64,000 nt of DNA from JBGSYN01 sp041750975 (GCA_041750975.1 JBGSYN010000103.1:1-64000); one strand, 5' to 3'. Numbered from the stretch's first letter, positions 8,262 to 16,613 are shown. Notes: generated by a model from the sequence alone, not told the origin. Made by a program: numbers and translations.

Positions 8262-10064
8262 ATGATAGTTCGATCGAAGGGCCCCCTGGGGGTCTGTCTG
8301 CTTATCGCCCTCGTCGCCACAGTAACCTGGACGGCGCTGGTTCGCCTCGTCCACCCGTTCGCGGCGCTCGATCATCTGATGGACGATCTCCTGGTGGTGA
8401 TGACCCGGGAGCCGGCGCCGCAGAGCGAGAGCATCGTCGTCATCGCTCTGACCGATCAGACCCTGGCGGCGATGCCCTGCCGTTCGCCGATCGATCGAAT
8501 GCTGCTGGCGCGCGTCGTCGGCGAGCTCAGAGCGAAGCAAGTCGCCGCCATCGGTCTCGACGTTCTGCTCGATCAGCCGACCAGCCTCGAAGCCGACAGC
8601 CTGCTGCGACGTAGTCTCGAAGCTTCCGGCCCGCCGGTCGTCGTGATTTCCGCGGACGAGGCGACACCTCTGACGACCAGCCAGAAGGCGCACCTCGAAG
8701 GCTACACCGAGGGCCTCGCGACCGGCTTTGCCAATCTCGGCAAGGCCGGCATCGACAGCGTCGTGCGGTGGCATTTCCCATCGAACGATCGAGGCGAAGC
8801 GAGCTTTCCGGTACGGCTCGCCGAAGCTGTCGGGCAGGCATCGAAGGCTGCTCCCTTCGAAATCGTCTGGCGCGGTGAGCAGGGCGACGGCAGCATGCCG
8901 TTCCCGGTTTATCCGGCCGAATCGGTGCCCTTTCTTCCGCAAGCATGGCTCGAGGACAAGATCGCTCTGGTGGGGGCGATCGCCAGCGACGTGGATCGGC
9001 ACCGCACCCCATTGACCTTCGGCGACGGCGACATGGCGGGGGTCGAGATCCAGGCCCATGTGCTGGACCAGATCCTCGATGGCCGGGAGGTCTTGAGGCT
9101 GCCATCGACCTTGGGGCTGCTGCTGACGGCCCTGGTCAGCTTCGGTGCCGCTTTGCTGGCATTGTTGACGCTGCCGGTGACGCTCCTGGTCGCCGCCGGT
9201 CTCGCCCTGGTGGCGCTGATCTGGGGGGCCGCGCTGGCCAGCCTTGGCGGGTTGGGGCTATTCCTGCCGGCGCTGCCGATGAGCCTCGGCGCCTTGACCA
9301 GCCTTGGTCTCACCATCGCCTGGCGCGAGCGCGAGGCGACCCACGAACGACGCGCGATCATGGGGTTGTTCGCGCGGCACGTCTCGTCGCAGGTGGTCGA
9401 CGAGATCTGGCGCCAGCGCACCGCCTTCATGGCGGGCGGCAGGCCAAGGCCGCAGGAGCTTACGGCGACCGTCATGTTCTCGGATGTCGAAGGCTCGACG
9501 ACCATGGCGGAACAGATGCTGCCGCAACTTTTTGTCGTGTGGCTGGATCGCTACCTCGATGCGATGTCCCGTATCATCGAAGAGCATCAGGGCATCGTGC
9601 TTCGCTTCATCGGCGACGGCATTCTGGCGGTGTTCGGGGCGCCGGTGGCCCGTGTCGAGCCCGAGGCGATTGCCGCCGATGCGCGCAATGCCTTGCGCTG
9701 CGCCGAAGCCATGAACGCCGAATTGACGAGACTGAATGCTGAGTTCGTGACGGAAGGTCTGCCCGAGATTCGCATCAGGGTCGGCGTCCACACCGGGCCG
9801 ATGGTGGCGGGCTCGTTCGGCAGCGCCCGGCATATGGAATACGGACTTGTCGGCGATGCCGTGAACACGGCTGCGAGATTGGAAAGCCTGGCTCGCGATC
9901 AGACCGTGGAGGCACGTCAGTTCTGCCGTGTCATCACCAGCCAGGAAACTCTGGATCTTGCTGGGTGGGAGGGCTTCAGGACCGACCATCTCGGCCTGAT
10001 CGAGCTGCGCGGCAAGGCCCAGGGCATTCGCGCGTTCAGTCTGCGGCCGCCTATTACGGCCTAG
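8262..10064 (+). CDS. CHASE2-domain class III adenylate/guanylate cyclase
   Basis: A 600-residue membrane sensor-cyclase. One N-terminal membrane helix leads into a periplasmic CHASE2 domain (about residues 35-275), then two or three helices (about 283-350) and a cytoplasmic class III cyclase domain (about 395-560). Metal-binding aspartates are present (D408 in FSDVEGS, D452 in FIGDG), as are the transition-state pair N535 and R539 in GDAVNTAAR. The residues that usually choose the base are unusual: R448 stands where Lys is normal, and G528 where Asp or Thr is normal. The product, cAMP or cGMP, is therefore uncertain. GAGGG precedes the ATG. A Crp gene lies nearby, and the TAG stop lies in a repeated palindrome. 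Confidence 0.9.
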   Translation: MIVRSKGPLGVCLLIALVATVTWTALVRLVHPFAALDHLMDDLLVVMTREPAPQSESIVVIALTDQTLAAMPCRSPIDRMLLARVVGELRAKQVAAIGLDVLLDQPTSLEADSLLRRSLEASGPPVVVISADEATPLTTSQKAHLEGYTEGLATGFANLGKAGIDSVVRWHFPSNDRGEASFPVRLAEAVGQASKAAPFEIVWRGEQGDGSMPFPVYPAESVPFLPQAWLEDKIALVGAIASDVDRHRTPLTFGDGDMAGVEIQAHVLDQILDGREVLRLPSTLGLLLTALVSFGAALLALLTLPVTLLVAAGLALVALIWGAALASLGGLGLFLPALPMSLGALTSLGLTIAWREREATHERRAIMGLFARHVSSQVVDEIWRQRTAFMAGGRPRPQELTATVMFSDVEGSTTMAEQMLPQLFVVWLDRYLDAMSRIIEEHQGIVLRFIGDGILAVFGAPVARVEPEAIAADARNALRCAEAMNAELTRLNAEFVTEGLPEIRIRVGVHTGPMVAGSFGSARHMEYGLVGDAVNTAARLESLARDQTVEARQFCRVITSQETLDLAGWEGFRTDHLGLIELRGKAQGIRAFSLRPPITA

Positions 10065-10116
10065 TGGATTGGCTTCAACAAATGGTACCCAATTTGTTGA
10101 AGCGCAAAATCCACTA
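10059..10116 (+). repeat. Palindromic repeat, copy 2 (overlaps cyclase stop)
   Basis: This copy starts GCCTAGTGGATTGGCTTC, and its TAG is the stop codon of the cyclase gene. A perfect 11-bp stem (10073-10083 against 10092-10102, loop of 8) is enclosed by an outer pairing of GTGGATT with AATCCAC. Over about 45 bases it is nearly identical to the copy at 1823-1867. Confidence 0.78.
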
Positions 10117-10129
10117 CAAACATGGAGTT

Positions 10130-10183
10130 AGTGGTGCGCAAGACATTCGACGGAAGGGGATCTTCCGTCGAATTCGTACCACT
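10130..10183. terminator. Bidirectional hairpin between convergent genes
   Basis: ATTCGACGGAAG (10145-10156) pairs perfectly with CTTCCGTCGAAT (10162-10173) around a 5-base loop. It is flanked by AGTGGT (10130-10135) and ACCACT (10178-10183). The structure lies between the convergent cyclase and DUF4384 genes and touches the stop codon of the latter. It could end transcription from both sides, though no long T-run is present. Confidence 0.55.
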
Positions 10184-11354
10184 AGTCGGATTTGCGCAGC
10201 GTGAGGTGGGCGATGGCGAACTGGTCGCTGCCCTGCAGCAAGGCGAGCATCTGGGTCCGGGCCGTCTCCGGCACCGGGTTCAGATCGGCCTCGCGAAAGC
10301 TGGGAGGTAGCGCCCTGCCGGGATCGCGCTGCGCGCCGACGCACTGCACCGAATGCTCGCCGCGGCTGAGGGTGCCTGCGAGTCGCACGGCATCGCTGCC
10401 GCTCATGACGGTGATGAATTGCTCGGCCTCGATCGCGGCGTCGCGAGTGCTGCGCGGGAATACGGGAAGCAGGCTGCCTGCTTGGTCCTCGGCATAGCAA
10501 TAGACATAGCCGTCGCGGTTGGCTCTGACGTAAAGGCTGAGGGACAATCCCTGCCGCAGGTCGATGAGCCGGCCGTGGTTCGAGGTCATGAAGATCGCGA
10601 AGGGGACCAGCCGGTCGCGCGCCGTCTCCAACTCCTCTTGCCATTGCTGGTTGCAATCCGACGCCCGCAGGAAGGCGAGCCATTCACTGAAACTGTCGAT
10701 CGATCGGGGGGCCAGGGCAAACTCGAGTTCGGCTTCATGACCGCCGTCGAGCAGCATGCGAAAGCGGGCTTCGTCCTCGATCGACAGCGCATAGGGCCAG
10801 GCTGTCGACCGGCCGCCGCTTTCGAGCGGCAATCTTTCGGCCTCGCCGGTCTCGGTGTTCTCGATGATTGCCATGTCGGCCCCGGAACGGGAGCTGAGGG
10901 CCACGCCTGAGCGGCGATCGAGACAGAACTTGCCGCCCGTCTCGAGATCGATCCGAACGACCTTGCCGCCGGTATCGACCGCCGAGCGTGTGCCGCCGAT
11001 TGCCGAGTAGTCCCAGCCGCCGGCTTGACCGCCATTGCCGGCAGCCAGTTCGACCATGGCCGCATCGGCCAGAGGCCCGTTATAAGGGCCGATGAGCGTC
11101 GCCATTCTGCCATCCGCGAACAACAGCGATAGCGAAGCCTCCTCGGGCACGGAAACCGGACCCTTCTCCTCCAGGAGCTTGCCGGTTTGATAGCCCGGAG
11201 CCGTCGACGCCAGGACGATCGCTTCCTCGCCAAGAGCCCTCTGGCCGAACGCTGCGGTCGCAGCGAGAGCCAGGACCATCGCGGTCAGCGGACCGGCAAG
11301 CGGGGCCAGTATCTTCAGGGAGCGGCGCGGGTCAGATCTCATCTTCGGTTCCAT
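10182..11354 (-). CDS. Exported DUF4384-domain protein
   Basis: The 390-residue protein has a basic N-terminus and a hydrophobic signal segment (cleavage probably near AAFGQ or RALGE). A middle region has the look of a FecR or SH3-like envelope domain (LLFADGRMATLIGPYNGPL). A C-terminal DUF4384 domain follows (about residues 255-345: SLYVRANRDGYVYCY, then SLLPVFPRS, then GEHSVQCVGA). DUF4384 proteins are often envelope partners of signalling or caspase-like systems, but their role is undefined. An extended -10 (TGCTATAAC, minus strand 11400-11392) lies upstream, and a Crp-type site is centred 83 bases ahead of the ATG. It sits between a cyclase and a Crp gene. Confidence 0.82.
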   Translation of the reverse strand: MEPKMRSDPRRSLKILAPLAGPLTAMVLALAATAAFGQRALGEEAIVLASTAPGYQTGKLLEEKGPVSVPEEASLSLLFADGRMATLIGPYNGPLADAAMVELAAGNGGQAGGWDYSAIGGTRSAVDTGGKVVRIDLETGGKFCLDRRSGVALSSRSGADMAIIENTETGEAERLPLESGGRSTAWPYALSIEDEARFRMLLDGGHEAELEFALAPRSIDSFSEWLAFLRASDCNQQWQEELETARDRLVPFAIFMTSNHGRLIDLRQGLSLSLYVRANRDGYVYCYAEDQAGSLLPVFPRSTRDAAIEAEQFITVMSGSDAVRLAGTLSRGEHSVQCVGAQRDPGRALPPSFREADLNPVPETARTQMLALLQGSDQFAIAHLTLRKSD

Positions 11355-11430
11355 GCGGCAGAAGATCTCGCTTCGACACCTTCTACAAGGGGTTATAGCA
11401 CCGAGCTAAGCCCTCAGTACATTCGGCGCA

Positions 11431-11444
11431 GTGAGCTATGTCAC
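11431..11444. promoter_or_regulatory. Crp-type operator 3 (GTGA-N6-TCAC)
   Basis: GTGAGCTATGTCAC has the Crp half-sites and spacing. It overlaps the 3' end of the crp-like gene and lies upstream of the DUF4384 gene on the minus strand, about 50 bases ahead of that gene's predicted transcription start. That distance is not one of the classical helical phases, so confidence is moderate. Confidence 0.45.
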
Positions 11445-12143
11445 CTCCTCGGCCAGATCCTCCAGTTCCTGGGCCCTGAGGATCGTCAGTTTGCCGCCCT
11501 CGATGGCAATCACACCCTCATCCTTCCAGATCCGAAGCTGCCGGTTGACGACCTCGCGCGCCGAGCCGGCAAGGGCGCCGAGTTCGCGTTGCGACAACCG
11601 CAATTCGATCCGAACACCTGCCGGGGTGCGCACGCCGTAGTCGCGGGAAAGCCGCAACAGCGCCCGTGCTACCCGCGGCGACATGCCAAGCAGCATGCCG
11701 TCCTCGACGAGTTCGGTGGTCCGCCTGAGTTTCTGGCAAAGCACGCCGATCATCCTGAGTGCCACATCGGGATGGGTCTCGATGAACCGGATGACCTCGC
11801 CGCGGCGCAACACCAGAACTTCGGTCTTCTCCATGGCCGCGACATCGGCCGTACGCTGCTTGCCGTCGAGCAGCGCGATCTCGCCGAAGCAGCGGCCCTC
11901 GTCGATGAAATTGAGGATCGCCTCCTTGCCGTCGCTCGATATGTTGCTGACCTTCATCCGGCCGGAGAGCACGATCATCATGCTGTCGCCCGGATCGCCG
12001 CGATTGATGACAGTCCGGCCAGCGGGTATGGTCGAAACCGATCCATATTCCGCGAGCTTGTCGATCTCGTCGTCATAAAGCGCCCCGAACACGTCGCTGT
12101 CGGCGAGCGCATCGCGGATCATGTCAAGTTTCACCGTGGCCAT
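11436..12143 (-). CDS. Crp-family transcription regulator with cAMP-type pocket
   Basis: The 235-residue protein has an N-terminal cyclic-nucleotide-binding beta-barrel, a dimer helix and a C-terminal winged helix. The pocket keeps the residues that hold cAMP in E. coli Crp: G87-E88 in FGEIAL, R97-T98 in QRTAD, and T142-T143 on the long helix. The recognition helix reads SAREVVNR, giving the R-E-x3-R pattern (R196, E197, R201) that reads GTGA half-sites. FNR-type cysteines are absent. Three GTGA-N6-TCAC sites lie within 4.2 kb. It acts as a dimer in the cytoplasm, activating or repressing target promoters. Confidence 0.9.
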   Translation of the reverse strand: MATVKLDMIRDALADSDVFGALYDDEIDKLAEYGSVSTIPAGRTVINRGDPGDSMMIVLSGRMKVSNISSDGKEAILNFIDEGRCFGEIALLDGKQRTADVAAMEKTEVLVLRRGEVIRFIETHPDVALRMIGVLCQKLRRTTELVEDGMLLGMSPRVARALLRLSRDYGVRTPAGVRIELRLSQRELGALAGSAREVVNRQLRIWKDEGVIAIEGGKLTILRAQELEDLAEEVT

Positions 12144-12253
12144 TCGGCCCTCTCCCCCTTGTCGCGGGTGGCGTCCCCGCCATTGTAGCCCCAGCAGCGC
12201 GAATTCGACAAAAGGTTCTAGTATGGCGAAATCGTGCCGCTAACTCGATGATT

Positions 12254-12282
12254 GGTACGAACACGCGCCGGCAAATCGTACC
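12254..12282. promoter_or_regulatory. Inverted repeat upstream of flavin reductase gene
   Basis: GGTACGA (12254-12260) and TCGTACC (12276-12282) form a perfect 7-base inverted repeat with 15 bases between the arms. It lies about 70 bases ahead of the flavin reductase start, between divergent genes. It may be an operator; no regulator is known. Confidence 0.3.
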
Positions 12283-12352
12283 TGGTTCGCTCGTGCCTAG
12301 TCGCTGGACCTCGCCTCCGGTAACACGCAAAACATCTTAGTCGTTACCACGC

Positions 12353-12952
12353 ATGGCAATGAACGCACCTGAATGTGGCACACGCGAACAAGCCGGATTG
12401 CGCATGACCCCAGAGGACCAGGCAACTCCATCCTTCGACGAACGCCTTCTGCGCAATGCGCTCGGCCGCTTTGCGACCGGCATCGCGGTGATTTCGACCA
12501 GGACGCAGGCCGGCATGCTCGAGGGGCTGACCGCGAATTCGTTCGCCTCGGTGTCACTGGCGCCGCCTCTGGTTCTCTGGAGCCTCGATGTGTCGACCCC
12601 CTCGCTCGAGGGCTTTCGTCAAGCCGGATATTTCGCGGTGAGCGTGCTGGGCGCCCATCAGCGCGGCACCGCGCATCATTTCGCGGAATCGTCCCGAACC
12701 AAGTTCGACGGCATCGCCTGGAACGAGGGCCATGGCGGCTGTCCCGTGCTGAATGACTGCCTCGCCAGCTTCGAGTGCCGGACCGAACGCGAAATCGAGG
12801 CCGGCGATCACTTTATTTTTCTGGGTCGCGTCTTGCGTTTCCATGAGCGGGAGGGCGAGCCGCTGGTCTTCAGCGGCGGCCACTACACGACGATCCGGCA
12901 CCTGCCCGACGAGAAATCGGATCACGCCGAAAAGGATCTCGGCTACGACTGA
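12353..12952 (+). CDS. Flavin reductase-like domain protein
   Basis: The 199-residue product fits the flavin reductase/DIM6-NTAB family, which binds FMN or FAD and uses NAD(P)H to deliver reduced flavin to partner monooxygenases. Family motifs are FATGIAVIST, the GLTANSFASVSLAPPLVLW block and FAVSVLGAHQ, with a C-terminal SGGHYTTI. The ATG at 12353 gives about 17 extra residues; the ATG at 12404 (MTPEDQ) would give the usual family length. No monooxygenase gene is adjacent, so the partner is unknown. It stands alone, with divergent crp upstream. Confidence 0.85.
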   Translation: MAMNAPECGTREQAGLRMTPEDQATPSFDERLLRNALGRFATGIAVISTRTQAGMLEGLTANSFASVSLAPPLVLWSLDVSTPSLEGFRQAGYFAVSVLGAHQRGTAHHFAESSRTKFDGIAWNEGHGGCPVLNDCLASFECRTEREIEAGDHFIFLGRVLRFHEREGEPLVFSGGHYTTIRHLPDEKSDHAEKDLGYD

Positions 12953-13062
12953 CCGGGAAGGTCTTTTGTCCAGGTACATTGGCTATTGGTAATTCAACCC
13001 TTGATTGTAGCACGAATAAGGAATATTCTCTCCTGGGTTCGCTTCAAGCAAGGAAACGCATA

Positions 13063-13722
13063 ATGACCAAACTGTCTCAAGCGCGGCGGCGCGCGGCGCG
13101 TATCAATGGTGCCAATTCTCGAGGGCCGGTCACGCCCGAAGGCAAGGCGAGATCGTCGCTCAACGCGGTGCGCCACGGTTTGCTAAGCTCGCGCACGCAT
13201 CTTCGCGACGTGGAGATCGCCCTGGCGGACGGCCTTCGCCAAACTTATGCCAGCCGGTACCTGCCGCAGGACCAGCTTGAGTTCGAGGTGATCGAGACCC
13301 TGGTCATGCTGCAGATCAAACTCCGGCGAGTCGACCGGCTCGAGATGGAAGCCATCGACCGGGTGCTGATGCCGAGGGATGGGAGTGGTGGCGACGTCCA
13401 CGGAGCCCTGAACTCGTCGGACGAAGGCTCGGCCGATCAGAAAAAATACCCATCGTTGGCAACGCTGATGCGCTATCGCTCCGGCCTCAACCGCGAGCGG
13501 CACGCCGCCGAAGCACGCCTGGTCCAGCTCATCGCGGAACGGCCCGCGGCCGATTCCCGTCGCGGTACCGCCACCGCGGAGTGGATGCCCGGCCATATGC
13601 AACTCGGCGTCGCCTTGGGGTCCGAACCGGCCAACGATGCCGGTGACATGAACGAACCCGGCGGCAGCGATCCCGGGGCCGAACGAAGCCAGCCATCGGA
13701 CAAATCCAGCGCGGGGCTCTGA
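13063..13722 (+). CDS. Hypothetical protein with GPxTPEGKARSSLNAxRHGL motif
   Basis: I chose the ATG at 13063 because AAGGAAA lies just ahead of it and the protein then begins with the conserved block. The earlier in-frame start at 12979 adds 28 residues of poor character. The N-terminal block (ARRRAARINGANSRGPVTPE, then GKARSSLNAVRHGLLS) marks a widespread, often multicopy bacterial family of unknown function with a basic N-terminus and helical body. Residues near 70-130 look helical (VIETLVMLQIKLRRVDRLE), and the C-terminal 60 residues look disordered. The basic motif could bind nucleic acid, but that is inference. Confidence 0.6.
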   Translation: MTKLSQARRRAARINGANSRGPVTPEGKARSSLNAVRHGLLSSRTHLRDVEIALADGLRQTYASRYLPQDQLEFEVIETLVMLQIKLRRVDRLEMEAIDRVLMPRDGSGGDVHGALNSSDEGSADQKKYPSLATLMRYRSGLNRERHAAEARLVQLIAERPAADSRRGTATAEWMPGHMQLGVALGSEPANDAGDMNEPGGSDPGAERSQPSDKSSAGL

Positions 13723-13800
13723 ATCTGGTGCATGGCATTGATCTTCGGTGTAGGGGCTAGCCGATGAGGCATTGACTGAAGGTGGGGAGGAGAGCCAGCG

Positions 13801-14751
13801 ATGGCGGCGCTGCCGGTCATCATCGATTGCGATCCGGGCCAGGATGACGCGATTGCGATTTTCCTGGCGCTGGCGGCACCTGAGTTGCTGGAGGTCCGGG
13901 CGATCACCGCGGTTGCCGGCAATGTTCCGCTCGCCAAAACCCAGCGGAATGCGCGTATTCTCACCGAACTGGCCGGACGCGGCGATGTGCCGGTCTATGC
14001 CGGGTGTCCACGGCCGCTGGTGCGACAACCGCTGACCGCGGAGCACGTTCATGGTCCCGAGGGCATCGACGGCCTCGACCTGTTCGAGCCGAAGCGGCCG
14101 ATCGAAACGGTGCACGCGGTCGACTACCTGATCGAGGAACTCACACGATGCGGCGAAGGGGGCCTGACGATCGTTGCGGTCGGGCCCTTGACCAATCTCG
14201 CCGTGGCGCTGGTCAAGGCCCCCAAGATCGCGGCCGGGATCAAGGAACTGGTGATCATGGGTGGTGCCGGGCGCGCCGGTGGCAATCGCACGCCGACGGC
14301 CGAATTCAATTTTCTGGCGGACCCCCATGCGGCGCATGTCGTGCTGCAATGCGGCCGGCCGATCACCGTGATGAGCCTCGATATCACGCATCAGGCCATC
14401 ACGACGCCGAAGCGTCTGGCCGCGATCGAGGCGCTCGACAATGGCGTGGCGCAGGCCGCTGCGGCCATGCTTGGCTTCTATGACACCGATCGGCTGGAAC
14501 GCTATGGAGCGCGCGGCTCGCCGCTGCATGATCCCCTGACCATCGCCTATCTCCTGGCGCCCCGGTTGTTCGAGGGCAGGCACCTGAACGTCGAGATCGA
14601 TATCGTTTCCGAGTTGTCCTTCGGCTCGAGCCGCGTCGATTGGTGGGGTGTCGCCGAACGGCCCGCCAATGTCATGTGGATGGACCGCCTGGACGCCGAT
14701 GGGTTTTATTCGTTGCTCACCGAACGCTTGGGCAGTTTCGGGTCGAACTGA
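13801..14751 (+). CDS. Inosine-uridine-type nucleoside hydrolase
   Basis: The 316-residue enzyme belongs to the IUNH family, which splits the N-glycosidic bond of nucleosides to free base and ribose for salvage. The calcium-binding signature IIDCDPGQDDAIAIF opens the protein. Later family features are GAGRAGGNRTPTAEFNF, DPHAAHVVL and the C-terminal LHDPLTIAYLL block holding the last metal-binding Asp. Length matches the family. A GGGGAGGAG site precedes the ATG. It is followed 20 bases later by the VOC gene, probably co-transcribed. Confidence 0.92.
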   Translation: MAALPVIIDCDPGQDDAIAIFLALAAPELLEVRAITAVAGNVPLAKTQRNARILTELAGRGDVPVYAGCPRPLVRQPLTAEHVHGPEGIDGLDLFEPKRPIETVHAVDYLIEELTRCGEGGLTIVAVGPLTNLAVALVKAPKIAAGIKELVIMGGAGRAGGNRTPTAEFNFLADPHAAHVVLQCGRPITVMSLDITHQAITTPKRLAAIEALDNGVAQAAAAMLGFYDTDRLERYGARGSPLHDPLTIAYLLAPRLFEGRHLNVEIDIVSELSFGSSRVDWWGVAERPANVMWMDRLDADGFYSLLTERLGSFGSN

Positions 14752-14771
14752 CTGCGAGGGAGATCGTGATC

Positions 14772-15149
14772 ATGCACAAAAGCCGGCTGGCCGGGATGGT
14801 GATCGACTGTCGGGCCGAGGATCTGGGCGCTGCGGCGGCCTTTTGGGGCGCAGCCCTGGGCTATCGGCTGACCTCCGACGGTAGCGGCAAATATATGGAT
14901 TTCGAGGTGCCGGCGGATCAGCCGGAATTGCTGCTGCAGGCGGTCGACCATGAGAGCCGGATCCATCTCGATATCGAGACCGACGATGTCGACGCCGAGG
15001 CAAGCAGGCTCGAGAAGCTGGGTGCGAAACGGCTGGCCAAGGTCAGGGATTGGTGGGTGATGGAAGCGCCGACGGGGCATCGCTTCTGTGTGGTCAAGCC
15101 GCAACGCTCCGACTTCGAGGCCAAGGCCCATACCCATGAGGATTTGTGA
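14772..15149 (+). CDS. VOC/glyoxalase-like domain protein
   Basis: The 125-residue protein matches the vicinal oxygen chelate fold with glyoxalase-like repeats: AAFWGAALGYRL in the first half and APTGHRFCVVKPQ near the C-terminus. The ATG at 14772 lies 7-8 bases after GAGGGAG; the much longer upstream reading frame is an overlap with the nucleoside hydrolase. Members of this subfamily often lack a defined substrate, so I assign only the fold. It follows the nucleoside hydrolase closely and ends one base before the stop of the convergent yceI-like gene. Confidence 0.8.
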   Translation: MHKSRLAGMVIDCRAEDLGAAAAFWGAALGYRLTSDGSGKYMDFEVPADQPELLLQAVDHESRIHLDIETDDVDAEASRLEKLGAKRLAKVRDWWVMEAPTGHRFCVVKPQRSDFEAKAHTHEDL

Positions 15150-15773
15150 CTAGTCGGATTCTCGTGCCAGGAACTCGACATGGATTTCGAGCTGGACCTG
15201 ATCGCCGATCGCTGGAACGAGGTTGTTCATGCCGAACTCGGACCGCTCGAAAGCCCCTTCCGCGGCGAAGCCCAGCGTATAGCGCCCGGTGATGAATTCG
15301 GTGGCGCCGCCATTGAAGGTGACGTCGAGCGTCACGGGCCTGGTGACGCCCAGAAGGGTCAGGTCGCCGGTGATTTCGCCGGTCGTGTCGCCGGTGACGT
15401 CGATACCGGTCGCGACGAAGCGGGCTTCGGGAAAGCGCTCGGTATCGAACCAGCCGGAGCCTCGTAGAGTTTCGTCCATTGCCGGCAAGCCGCTATCGAT
15501 GCTTGTGGTCTGGACGATCACCTCGAGTCGGGACGCAGCGGGATCTTCGGGTGTGAAGTCGAGGCTGGCATCGAAATCGTCGAAGCGTCCGACGAAAGTG
15601 GAAAAACCAAGATGGTCGATCTTCCAGAGGAGGGTGGCGTGATTGGGGTCGAGTTCGAATGCACCCACCCGGAGTTCCAAGGGCTCGGTTTGCTGGTTTC
15701 CGGCCGGAATCAGCCGGCCGCAGGCGCCCAGGAGAACGAGCGCAAAAAGGGCCAGGCGACGCACCATTCGCAT
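15150..15773 (-). CDS. YceI-family lipoprotein
   Basis: The 207-residue protein begins with a signal sequence and a lipobox (LLGAC, lipidated Cys at residue 18). The YceI domain follows (about residues 35-205), an eight-stranded lipocalin-like barrel that binds polyisoprenoid-type lipids. Typical motifs are DPNHATLLWKIDHLGFSTFVG near the start, then SGWFDTERFPEARFVATGI and GDLTLLGVTRPVTLDVTF. The lipobox is less usual, since many YceI proteins are soluble in the periplasm. Its stop abuts the stop of the convergent VOC gene. Confidence 0.88.
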   Translation of the reverse strand: MRMVRRLALFALVLLGACGRLIPAGNQQTEPLELRVGAFELDPNHATLLWKIDHLGFSTFVGRFDDFDASLDFTPEDPAASRLEVIVQTTSIDSGLPAMDETLRGSGWFDTERFPEARFVATGIDVTGDTTGEITGDLTLLGVTRPVTLDVTFNGGATEFITGRYTLGFAAEGAFERSEFGMNNLVPAIGDQVQLEIHVEFLARESD

Positions 15774-15809
15774 TTCCAGTTGCTGCGGATGTAGGCTGAG
15801 GCGGGCAAC

Positions 15810-16613
15810 TCAGCTCAGGATGGTATCTTCTTGCCAGACGCGAACGCCGCCGACAAAGGCATTGTCGTTGTCGCCGAGGCGGCTGTCGGGCGGCAGCTCG
15901 CTCAGTTTCTTGGCGTTGCCGCCGCCGAGCACGACATAGTCGGCGCACATGGCGGCTTTCAGTCTGGCGCTGACATCGAAGACGGCTTTTTTCCAGCGCT
16001 TGACCCCGAGCCGGTTGAGACCGCGGGTGCCGAGATAGTCCTCGAACGTGCGGCTCTTCTTGTACGGCAAATGGGCGAGCTCGAGCGGCAGGACATGCCC
16101 GTCGACGACGAGGGCGGCCCCAAGCCCGGTGCCGAGCCCCAAAAACAGCATACTGCCGCCGTCGTAGGAGCCAAGCGCCTGCATGGCGGCATCGTTGACG
16201 AGGCGGGTGGGCAGCCCCATGACTTCGGCAAAATCGAAATTCTCCCACCCCTTGGCGAGATTGTGGGGTTCGAGAACCATCCGGTTGTTCTTGACCGGAG
16301 CCGGCACGCCAATGGTGACTCGGTCATAGCTCCAGCCCTTGGCCAGATTGCCGAGCTTTTCGAAGAGCTTTTCCGGCGTCAAGGTCGGGCCGGATTTGGC
16401 TTTGCGGATTTCTTCCTGTCCGTCGAGGCGGACCTTGATATTGTTGCCGCCGACATCGATGACCAGGATAGCGGGGGCGGGGCTCCCGCCGGCCCCGCTT
16501 CGCTTCGTGTCTGCGATATCACCTACGGTGACAGCATCGCCGGTTTTCTTGCTTGGGGTCACGGCAAAAGCCTGGTTGATCAGTATTTGTGCGGTATCTA
16601 CAGACTGTAGCAC
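15810..16613 (-). CDS. ROK-family kinase, polyphosphate-glucokinase-like
   Basis: The 267-residue protein contains the ATP-binding phosphate-1 motif (ILVIDVGGNNIKV, about residues 48-60), the catalytic region LVNDAAMQALGSY and the GLGTGLGAALVVDG phosphate-2 motif. The sequence after it (PLELAHLPYKK) lacks the CxCGxxGC zinc site of NagC-type ROK repressors, and no DNA-binding domain is present. It therefore looks like a sugar kinase of the polyphosphate glucokinase branch. The first 45 residues are unlike the family, so an internal start is possible. The natural phosphate donor cannot be told from sequence. Confidence 0.75.
   Translation of the reverse strand: MLQSVDTAQILINQAFAVTPSKKTGDAVTVGDIADTKRSGAGGSPAPAILVIDVGGNNIKVRLDGQEEIRKAKSGPTLTPEKLFEKLGNLAKGWSYDRVTIGVPAPVKNNRMVLEPHNLAKGWENFDFAEVMGLPTRLVNDAAMQALGSYDGGSMLFLGLGTGLGAALVVDGHVLPLELAHLPYKKSRTFEDYLGTRGLNRLGVKRWKKAVFDVSARLKAAMCADYVVLGGGNAKKLSELPPDSRLGDNDNAFVGGVRVWQEDTILS

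Noticed and set aside
12979..13062. Upstream extension of the hypothetical protein at 13063
   Set aside because: No ribosome-binding site and no family-like residues; AAGGAAA ahead of 13063 supports the shorter start.
10182..15170. Shared CTAGTCGGATT at the ends of the DUF4384 and YceI genes as a repeat
   Set aside because: The match covers only a stop codon and a Ser-Asp codon pair (SD-stop) and does not extend, so it is coincidence.
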